Shown here: positions 18,540 to 25,044 of the stretch, one piece after another
Layout: each line of letters opens with the position of its first letter
How positions within the stretch are numbered: position 1 is the stretch's first letter
Source of the DNA: Saprospiraceae bacterium
Lineage (GTDB): Bacteria; Bacteroidota; Bacteroidia; Chitinophagales; Saprospiraceae
Length of the DNA stretch: 64,000 nucleotides
Reading direction: 5' to 3'
Assembly (NCBI GenBank): GCA_029251525.1
Contig: JAQXDE010000016.1
Location: 62,001 to 126,000 of the forward strand
Notes under the pieces: model-generated
Databases searched by the model: none
Told to the model about the DNA's origin: nothing
What the model saw: only the letters and a program-made list of their open reading frames with translations
Program-made: the position numbers and the translations under genes

Positions 18540-19433
18540 ATGTCAAATAAAAAAGAAATCACCATTTTCTTTCAAAATCTTCAAGACAATATTTGTGATC
18601 AACTAGCAGCAGCAGATGGTGTTGGAAAATTTCAACAAGATCTATGGGAAAGAAAAGGTGGGGGAGGTGGAAGAACCCGAGTTTTTCTTGGGAAACATAT
18701 TGAAAAAGGAGGAGTTAATTTTTCAGCCGTGGAAGGAAATTTACCTGAGAAAATTTCCAAAGCACTTAAAATTGATACGGGTGAATTTTATGCGACAGGA
18801 GTAAGTATTGTTTTGCATCCAAAGAATCCACATGTGCCGATTATTCATATGAATGTTAGGTATTTTGAAATGTCTGATGGTCGATGGTGGTTTGGTGGAG
18901 GTATTGATGTTACGCCACATTATGTCGTGGAGGAAGATGCAAAATTTTTCCATCAATATTTAAAAACTATATGTGATGAGCATCATGAGTCGTATTATCC
19001 AGAATTTAAAAAATGGGCAGACGACTATTTTTATATAAAACATAGAGATGAAACGAGGGGAATCGGAGGTATTTTTTTTGATAGATTAAGTAAACAAAAT
19101 GGTTTTGAAAAAAGAGAAAGGTTTGATTTTGTGAAATCTGTTGGTAATGCTTTTTGTCCAATTTATTTAAATCTTTTACATAAAAATAAAGGTAAGGAAT
19201 TTACCGAAGAGCAGCAAAATTGGCAATCAATTAGAAGAGGTCGTTATGTTGAATTTAATTTAGTTTGGGATAAAGGGACTAAGTTTGGATTGGATACAAA
19301 TGGGCGAACAGAATCTATACTGATGAGTATGCCACCATTGGCAAATTGGAAATATAATTACAAAGTAGAGGAAGGAAGTGAAGAAGATAAAACTCAGAAG
19401 TTGCTGAAAAAAGAGATTGAATGGGTTGTGTAG
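18540..19433 (+). CDS. hemF: Oxygen-dependent coproporphyrinogen III oxidase
   Basis: 297 residues, the normal length for HemF. Motifs run through the whole protein: GGGGGRTRVFLGKHIEKGG, NPHVPIIHMNVRYFE, WWFGGGIDVTPHYV, RGIGGIFFDRL, RRGRYVEFNLVWDKGTKFG and TESILMSMPPLANWKYNY. The enzyme converts coproporphyrinogen III to protoporphyrinogen IX with O2 in haem synthesis, in the cytoplasm. Its presence indicates that the organism can make haem aerobically. A strong hairpin follows the stop. Confidence 0.96.
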   Translation: MSNKKEITIFFQNLQDNICDQLAAADGVGKFQQDLWERKGGGGGRTRVFLGKHIEKGGVNFSAVEGNLPEKISKALKIDTGEFYATGVSIVLHPKNPHVPIIHMNVRYFEMSDGRWWFGGGIDVTPHYVVEEDAKFFHQYLKTICDEHHESYYPEFKKWADDYFYIKHRDETRGIGGIFFDRLSKQNGFEKRERFDFVKSVGNAFCPIYLNLLHKNKGKEFTEEQQNWQSIRRGRYVEFNLVWDKGTKFGLDTNGRTESILMSMPPLANWKYNYKVEEGSEEDKTQKLLKKEIEWVV

Positions 19434-19452
19434 CTGACTTAATTTATTATTT

Positions 19453-19497
19453 AAATGGCTATAAGTAATTGAATGACAATTGCTTATAGCCATTTTT
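19453..19497 (+). terminator. Long bidirectional terminator between hemF and the lipoprotein gene
   Basis: A 19-base arm at 19453-19471 pairs with 19477-19495 (one G-U), with a 5-base loop and a T-run on the + strand; on the other strand the complement also ends in T-rich sequence. It lies between convergent genes, so it probably serves both. Confidence 0.85.
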
Positions 19498-19508
19498 AGA
19501 ATGTGCTT

Positions 19509-19997
19509 TTAGTTTTCACAAAGAAGTGTGATAGGGGCAGTTTCAATTACATTACTTTTATTGCCTGATCTATCAATAATATAAACTTCATAAATTAAAC
19601 TATCAATCGGGTAATCGGAGAAGTCAGAATTACATCCATCATTTTGATTAGGGTGAATACAGCAAGTAGTATTTACTTTTATATACATTTCACCAGAAAT
19701 TCCATTTCCAACTCCTTGTTCTGGGACTACTGGTGCAACAAACGTAATAAATTCTGATCCATCTCGTAAATCCTTAAAATACACCGATGGCTCCCCACCA
19801 TCGATTCCGATGTCTCCATCTCCATCTGTGAAGGAAATAGTTAGTGTTATAAACTCTTCATTTTGTGATCCTTGGGTCATTGTTGTTTCCGAAAGACTAA
19901 TAAATGCAATTTCGGGAGTATCAGAATAATCAGGTGGCTTAGTACAAGCGATAAACATTGCAATAGAAAGAAACAGTGTATATTTTAATGCCTTCAT
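19509..19997 (-). CDS. Small lipoprotein, unknown function
   Basis: 162 residues. The N-terminus MKALKYTLFLSIAMFIACTKPP has a lipobox ending in Cys18, so this should be a lipidated envelope protein. The mature part contains an acidic, calcium-binding-looking stretch (SFTDGDGDIGIDGGEP) and a run of four cysteines in the C-terminal half (TTCCIHPNQNDGC). I do not recognise a named family. It is the last gene of the leftward run behind the M28 peptidase, separated by 141 bases. Confidence 0.75.
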   Translation of the reverse strand: MKALKYTLFLSIAMFIACTKPPDYSDTPEIAFISLSETTMTQGSQNEEFITLTISFTDGDGDIGIDGGEPSVYFKDLRDGSEFITFVAPVVPEQGVGNGISGEMYIKVNTTCCIHPNQNDGCNSDFSDYPIDSLIYEVYIIDRSGNKSNVIETAPITLLCEN

Positions 19998-20138
19998 AAT
20001 TTTGAATTTTTCTAGATAAAAGTCCCTAGATATTTAACGGAAACTATCTACATTTAGTTCAAGGTATAAAATAATAAAAATTAGTTTAGATTTTTTTTAG
20101 GATAGAGGGCTATTTTTCAATAGTTGATTGGATTGTTT

Positions 20139-21152
20139 TCATAAAAATTCCTTATTTGATTCTTTGTAAACCACAGCCGTCACTACTTGTCCAACCGCTT
20201 CCAAAGTTTTTATATCAATTACCTCCATATTGTCTCCATGGGTATGCCAATGAGAACCGAAGCCAAAATTTTCAGAAGGCATATTAATGATGTCAATCAT
20301 TGGCATTTTGAAATCTTTCATCATAACGAAATAGTGATCGTCAGTTATCGCTCCACCAATTGAATTAATGAAAAAATCATCCTTTTTCATGTAAGATGCA
20401 AGTTTCCATATTTTGTTAGTAAGGGCTTTTGCATAATTTATTGAATATCCTTCTTTATAAAATTTAGCATCTTTTGCACCTACCATATCTAGTAGAATTC
20501 CATACTTAACATTTTTTCTTTTGAGGTGTGGATTTTTACTCCAAAATTGAGAACCTAATCCCCAACTCTCAGGATTGTTATTTTCAGAATCCCCATAATC
20601 TTCTGCATCAAAAAGTACAATGTCTACTCCCATTGGAATTGGGTTGCGTTGTAATAATTTTGCAATTTCTAATAATACCCCAACGCCACTTCCGGCATCG
20701 TCGGCTCCTAAGATAGGGTCACTTTGTCTCATTGGGTTAGGATCTTTCTCTGCAAAAGGACGTGTATCATAATGTGCTGATAAAATGATTCTCTCTTGCA
20801 CATTTGGATTGAATCGAGCGATGATATTTGTTGCATTAAGCTTAACATTGTTAAAAGTAGTAGTAGTAAAATTTTGCTCGATGACTTCTGCACCTAAAGA
20901 TTTGAATTGACTAGTAAGCCAATTTTTACACTCTTGATGACCCTTTGAACCTGTAACTCTCGTGCCGAAAGAAACTTGTTTTGCGATAAATTCTTTCGCT
21001 GCTTTTCCATCGAATTTAGGAATTCTAACTTTTATATTTTCTTGAGGGATTAAAATTTCTTGATTATTACTTGAATTTTCATTTTTACATGCTGTAAAAA
21101 ATATAGCAAAGATCGAGATGAAAAAAATGGTTTTTGATGAATAGTATTTCAT
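20139..21152 (-). CDS. M28-family zinc enzyme, glutaminyl-cyclase-like lipoprotein
   Basis: 337 residues with a lipoprotein signal (FFISIFAIFFTACKNE). The zinc-site motifs of the M28/glutaminyl-peptide cyclotransferase clan are present: SAHYDTRPFAEKDP, LGADDAGSGVGVLLEIA, VLFDAEDYGD and HWHTHGDNMEVI. The HYDTRPFAE and DAEDYGD context is typical of glutaminyl cyclases, which form pyroglutamate at protein N-termini, and many T9SS cargo proteins of Bacteroidota start with Gln after signal cleavage. The signals here ending AQ or GQ fit that. An aminopeptidase role cannot be excluded. It starts 9 bases after maf ends, so they form an operon. Confidence 0.85.
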   Translation of the reverse strand: MKYYSSKTIFFISIFAIFFTACKNENSSNNQEILIPQENIKVRIPKFDGKAAKEFIAKQVSFGTRVTGSKGHQECKNWLTSQFKSLGAEVIEQNFTTTTFNNVKLNATNIIARFNPNVQERIILSAHYDTRPFAEKDPNPMRQSDPILGADDAGSGVGVLLEIAKLLQRNPIPMGVDIVLFDAEDYGDSENNNPESWGLGSQFWSKNPHLKRKNVKYGILLDMVGAKDAKFYKEGYSINYAKALTNKIWKLASYMKKDDFFINSIGGAITDDHYFVMMKDFKMPMIDIINMPSENFGFGSHWHTHGDNMEVIDIKTLEAVGQVVTAVVYKESNKEFL

Positions 21153-21161
21153 TATCTATTT

Positions 21162-21728
21162 TTAAAATTTCATTAATTCTTTATAAACTTTACGCATTGG
21201 TAAACCTACGATATTTGAGTATGTTCCCTTAACTTTTTTTATTTTGCAAAGGCCAATCCACTCTTGAATAGCATAGGCTCCAGCTTTGTCAAAAGGTTTG
21301 AATTCATTAATGTAATAACGTATTTCTGAATCGGATAAGGTGTCGAATGTTACTTTGGAAATGCCTTTGAAAATTCGCTTTTTATCCTTTGACATAAGGC
21401 ATACACCTGTTATTACTTTATGTGATTTCCCAGAAAGAATTTTCAATATATCAAATGCATCATGTGCATCTTTTGGTTTGCCAAAAATAGTATTACCCAT
21501 TACTACAGTTGTGTCTGAGGTTAAAATTATTTCATTTGATTTAATAAAGTCCTTGACACCTTCCGCTTTTTTTTCTGCTAGAAATTCAGCTACTTCCTCT
21601 GCAGGGAGTGTAACTGGATAGGTTTCTTCTATATCCCGAGTTTGGATTTCAAATTGAAAACCTGCTTCGCGAAGTAGTTGACTACGCCGAGGAGATTTAG
21701 ATGCAAGAATGATTTTTCGGTTAATCAT
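21162..21728 (-). CDS. maf: Maf-family nucleoside triphosphate pyrophosphatase
   Basis: 188 residues with the complete Maf signature: LASKSPRRSQLLREAGFQF, SDTTVV, GKPKDAHDAFDILKILSG, HKVITGVCL and the C-terminal GAYAIQEWIG...GTYSNIVGLPM. The enzyme hydrolyses non-canonical or dTTP/UTP nucleotides in the cytoplasm. It belongs to the leftward string kdsC-like, ubiA-like, maf, an arrangement I recall as recurrent in Bacteroidota. Confidence 0.95.
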   Translation of the reverse strand: MINRKIILASKSPRRSQLLREAGFQFEIQTRDIEETYPVTLPAEEVAEFLAEKKAEGVKDFIKSNEIILTSDTTVVMGNTIFGKPKDAHDAFDILKILSGKSHKVITGVCLMSKDKKRIFKGISKVTFDTLSDSEIRYYINEFKPFDKAGAYAIQEWIGLCKIKKVKGTYSNIVGLPMRKVYKELMKF

Positions 21729-21822
21729 GATTTAAGTTTTTTGAGTTACCTCAGATTAATTTGTTTTCTTAGGAGGAGAAAACAAATTAATGGAAGTAAG
21801 TTTAATCAGTTTTACTCTGAGG

Positions 21823-22734
21823 CTAAAAGCTCAAAATTAACAAATATAAAATTCCAGAAAGCATAATGTATTTTGAAATTTGGCTAAGTATGTGTAATTC
21901 TTTTTTTGTTTTGGCCGAAAATAATTTTGCTAAAGAAAATACTAATGGAGAAATTATTCCAAACAAAATATAGCAAAATTCAAGGTCGAATCCATTTTTA
22001 TTTCTTGAGGAAATCCAGTATCCTAAAATTAATAACAATACAGTCCCAAAGAATATTCCAACCCATTTTGCAGTAGTTTTTCCAAAAAAAATCGGTAGTG
22101 TTTGACATCCATTTTTTCGATCGCCTTCTTCATCTTCTATGTCCTTTATGATTTCTCTAAACATTGTTGAAAAGAAAGCAAATAATAGATAGAAAATAAA
22201 AATACTAATGACATCTTTTCCTAACTCTTTCATTTCCAAAATATTATGACGCTCTGCGAAAATAACGATTCCTGCTACGAACGCACAAAAGATTGAAACA
22301 ACGACATTGCCCCATAAAATACTCTTTTTCAAGGACTTAGAATAAAAGTATAGTAGGAGGATAGCAGTAGGGTATATAAAAATTAGAGGAAAATTCCTCA
22401 CGTGAAAAGCTAAATAAAGTGAAATTAAAAAGCCAAAAAATGAAACGCACCAATACATTCGCCAAGCATTCTTGACAGAGATATATTGATTAATTATTAC
22501 TTTCTCAGGTTTATTTATGAGGTCAATTTCATAATCTTCCAAATCATTAATAATGTATCCACTTGCCGCAATTAAAACAGTAGATAAAGCTAAAATTGAA
22601 AAATGAAGATGATCTAAAAGAGGGGTCAGTCCAGCAGATTTAAATCCAGGTACCAAAATTAAATATTGCAATAAATATTGTGTAAGAACAATAATTGAAA
22701 GATTGTGGAAACGGATAAGTTTTAGGAATGGCAT
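21823..22734 (-). CDS. UbiA-family prenyltransferase (geranylgeranylglycerol-phosphate geranylgeranyltransferase-like)
   Basis: 303 residues, about eight hydrophobic helices. The two prenyl-diphosphate/Mg motifs are visible: NDLEDYEIDLINKPEKVI in the first cytoplasmic loop and IKDIEDEEGDRKNGCQTLPI in the second. The protein transfers an isoprenoid chain in the inner membrane. In Bacteroidota this gene next to a KdsC-like HAD and maf is commonly annotated as geranylgeranylglycerol-phosphate geranylgeranyltransferase; true substrate is not visible from sequence. Confidence 0.85.
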   Translation of the reverse strand: MPFLKLIRFHNLSIIVLTQYLLQYLILVPGFKSAGLTPLLDHLHFSILALSTVLIAASGYIINDLEDYEIDLINKPEKVIINQYISVKNAWRMYWCVSFFGFLISLYLAFHVRNFPLIFIYPTAILLLYFYSKSLKKSILWGNVVVSIFCAFVAGIVIFAERHNILEMKELGKDVISIFIFYLLFAFFSTMFREIIKDIEDEEGDRKNGCQTLPIFFGKTTAKWVGIFFGTVLLLILGYWISSRNKNGFDLEFCYILFGIISPLVFSLAKLFSAKTKKELHILSQISKYIMLSGILYLLILSF

Positions 22735-22813
22735 GTTGTAACGGTTAGTAGTGAATAGTTAATATCGCGGGATGTTAACAATTAGTGGTGTTGCCAATAA
22801 CTTTTATTTACCA

Positions 22814-23320
22814 TCAATTTTCTGATACCCATTTTCCATGTAGTCTCATTACTTTTTCAATCACATCCCTCACACAACCTTTGCCACCATCGATAGGAGA
22901 AATATAATCTGCAATTTCAATTACTTCATGAGCAGCGTCTTTAGGACAAGCAGCAATTCCTACTTTATGCATGACTTCAATATCTGGAAAATCATCACCC
23001 ATGTACAAAATGTTTAAAGGGTTTAATTTGTAGGTGTAAATTAATTCTTCGTATTTTTCTATCTTATTGTTCACTCCTGAGTAAACTTCTTTGACTCCTA
23101 AGTTATTCAATCGGGTCACGACTCCTTCTGATTTACCACCAGTGATTATGACAATTTGGTAGCCGTTTTTTAATGCATGTTTTATAGCGTAACCATCTCG
23201 GATATTCATTTTACGAAGCAGTTTTCCACTTTCTAGTACGATGATTTCACTATTGGTTAGCACTCCATCAACATCAAAAATGAAGGTTTGAATATCTTTA
23301 AATCTCTCTAGATAATTCAT
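22814..23320 (-). CDS. kdsC: KdsC-like HAD phosphatase (3-deoxy-D-manno-octulosonate 8-phosphate phosphatase family)
   Basis: 168 residues, the length of the cap-less tetrameric KdsC group. HAD motifs are FIFDVDGVLTNSEI (nucleophile and acid Asp), IITGGKSEGVVTRLNNLGV (motif II/III) and MGDDFPDIEVM (motif IV). In Gram-negatives the enzyme releases Kdo from Kdo-8-phosphate for lipopolysaccharide synthesis. It sits 79 bases upstream of the ubiA-like gene in the same direction. Confidence 0.88.
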   Translation of the reverse strand: MNYLERFKDIQTFIFDVDGVLTNSEIIVLESGKLLRKMNIRDGYAIKHALKNGYQIVIITGGKSEGVVTRLNNLGVKEVYSGVNNKIEKYEELIYTYKLNPLNILYMGDDFPDIEVMHKVGIAACPKDAAHEVIEIADYISPIDGGKGCVRDVIEKVMRLHGKWVSEN

Positions 23321-23379
23321 ATTGAAGGTATTTCATAACGTACAACATTGGTCACTAAACGAAAATGAACGTATTTATT

Positions 23380-23625
23380 TTATTGGTTATCTCTCCATTC
23401 GTAAACCCATTTCGCTTGGATTTGCTCCAAATGACCTTCGTTACATTCTTCTTTTTTTCCTTCAAAATTAGGAATACTTAAAATCCAATCTATTAGATCT
23501 GTGAACCGTATCCGATAAATTTTTTGCTCAGAAAAATCATCACCAAATTTATCGTACAATTTCATTGCTATGTCTTCATGATCAGGCCAATTGATTGGAA
23601 AGTCGTCTATATCTTTAAAACCCAT
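23380..23625 (-). CDS. iscX: IscX-family Fe-S cluster assembly protein
   Basis: 81 residues, acidic. The core INWPDHEDIAMKLYDKFGD and IRFTDLIDWILSIPNFEGKK followed by ILWxDE-like QAKWVYEWRD matches IscX (YfhJ). IscX binds iron and modulates IscS in cluster assembly. It is 62 bases downstream of the ferredoxin gene, reproducing the fdx-iscX end of isc operons but without hscA, hscB, iscS or iscU nearby. Confidence 0.88.
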   Translation of the reverse strand: MGFKDIDDFPINWPDHEDIAMKLYDKFGDDFSEQKIYRIRFTDLIDWILSIPNFEGKKEECNEGHLEQIQAKWVYEWRDNQ

Positions 23626-23687
23626 ATTGTTTTTGTATTGTAAAATTATTATTAATTAATTCTAGATATTAATAGTTCAAAATTTGT

Positions 23688-24029
23688 CTAGTGTTCGTGT
23701 CCAATGATTCGAGATTGATCAGGAATCTCAACTTCAATGACAGCGTCATTTTTTAAAATGACACATTGACAACCTAAACGGGATTCTAATCTTGGATTTA
23801 TTGCTCGATCAATGAAGTCTTCCTCCTTATCAGAAATTTCTTCCAAAAATTCATCCCCAGAATGCACATATACATGGCAAGTGCTACAAGCACAAACTTC
23901 ACCACAATTATGACTTAAGTGAACATCATTTTCTTCAGCTGCTTCTAATATAGTTAGGCCTTCTTCTATATTCTCCACCGTTTTTGGAGAGATATTTTTA
24001 TCCTCGAAGGTAAATTTTACCGTCGCCAT
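23688..24029 (-). CDS. fdx: [2Fe-2S] ferredoxin, Isc/adrenodoxin type
   Basis: 113 residues. The cluster ligands are in HNCGEVCACSTCHVYVHSG (Cys-x5-Cys-x2-Cys) plus the distant CQC near residue 95 (SRLGCQCVI). The sequence around EFLEEISDKEEDFIDRA is typical of Isc-type ferredoxins that supply electrons for Fe-S assembly. It heads the leftward run fdx, iscX, kdsC-like, ubiA-like, maf, M28. Confidence 0.93.
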   Translation of the reverse strand: MATVKFTFEDKNISPKTVENIEEGLTILEAAEENDVHLSHNCGEVCACSTCHVYVHSGDEFLEEISDKEEDFIDRAINPRLESRLGCQCVILKNDAVIEVEIPDQSRIIGHEH

Positions 24030-24109
24030 GATTTATTATTTTAATTGATTCTAAAAAAGAGTGCAAATGTAATTTTTAATCAATAAGTAAACAACTTATT
24101 AAGAGAGAA

Positions 24110-24140
24110 GTTCAGAGTAGGAAATGAGGATACTCTGAAC
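24110..24140 (-). terminator. Perfect 10-bp hairpin downstream of the decayed gene and upstream of fdx
   Basis: GTTCAGAGTA at 24110-24119 and TACTCTGAAC at 24131-24140 are exact inverse complements with an 11-base loop. It is 34 bases past the last stop of the decayed leftward gene and 81 bases before the fdx start, so it may be the old terminator or a control element of fdx. No strong T-run follows. Confidence 0.4.
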
Positions 24141-24173
24141 CAAAATTAACTATTTTTGTCAGTTCCTCTATTT

Positions 24174-24587
24174 TTACTCTTTATCTGAACATGAATTAAT
24201 TGATTTTTTCATCACTCTTTCATAAACCAATACTAATTTCCCATTAGTAATATTCACAGCATTCAAAAAACTTCCCCTACAAATCAGTCAATGTATTTTG
24301 CTATCATAAGATCTGGCTAGAAGGTGCTGCATGGTTTTCGGTTTTCCAAAATTACTTCTACTTAAATTGGCTTTATATAAGGCATATAAAATAAATGTAT
24401 CCCTTTTTTTTGCTACTTTTTTCAGGAACTGGTATAGCCTAGTTAAAAATTTGGTAATCAATCCTTGAATTAAACTTGAACCAAATTAGATCATCTAGCG
24501 TAAAACTCTTTAAAATATACTCTTTTATCCTAATTTGGGTCGTCAACTTCATTTTGAATAGAGAACCTTCAAAACTAGGATGTTCAT
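24174..24587 (-). pseudogene. Decayed protein-coding remnant, unknown family
   Basis: On the minus strand three overlapping frames give consecutive protein-like stretches: MNILVLKVLYSK, then KLTTQIRIKEYILKSF...DDLIWFKFNSRIDYQIF, then LTRLYQFLKKVAKKRDTFIL...KANLSRSNFGKPKTMQHL, an in-frame TGA, and LICRGSFLNAVNITNGKLV...YERVMKK to a stop at 24174. The chain needs at least two frameshifts and one stop readthrough. Composition and continuity look like real protein. I cannot name the family; a dead transposase or lineage-specific protein are both possible. Confidence 0.45.
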
Positions 24588-25044
24588 ATCGCGAAAACCT
24601 AAAGGGAAGAAGAGTAGATTGACATCACTTTTTTTATTCGATATTGATAAGTCTTAGGAGTGTCGGAGATTCTAAATTTAATTGTGTCGTTTTACTCATT
24701 AAATATATAATAATCTGGGTTCTTTTTTGAAATATATTTTTACCACCACTGATTGGTAGAGTTTAATTTCTCTTGAGAAACGACTTTAAAGGATCAAATT
24801 AAATCAATTATTTACTGATTCAAGAATAGTTTAAATTAAGCAAAACTATGTAAATATTTACTTCCGGATAAATTGGTGATAAAGAATTTTTTTAATAAGT
24901 TTATAATTCACTTTACTAGACAATTTGGAAAGGTGTATTAAATTTATTTTTCATACGTATTGAAATAAAAATACTGTAATAATAAAGTGTAAGAGATTGA
25001 TTATCAATTTTTTAAGATAATATATAAAATATTAATTAGAGCGA

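Larger units (their letters stand above)
24030..25044. other. 1-kb gap with hairpins and a decayed gene
   Basis: Divergent spacer between fdx (leftward) and the AAA+ gene (rightward). At 24082-24100 AATAAGT pairs with ACTTATT, and at 24110-24140 GTTCAGAGTA pairs perfectly with TACTCTGAAC; both lie 5' of fdx or 3' of the decayed gene. The middle carries protein-like sequence broken by frameshifts (separate entry). The right 350 bases are AT-rich with no recognised feature and probably contain the AAA+ gene promoter. Confidence 0.5.
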
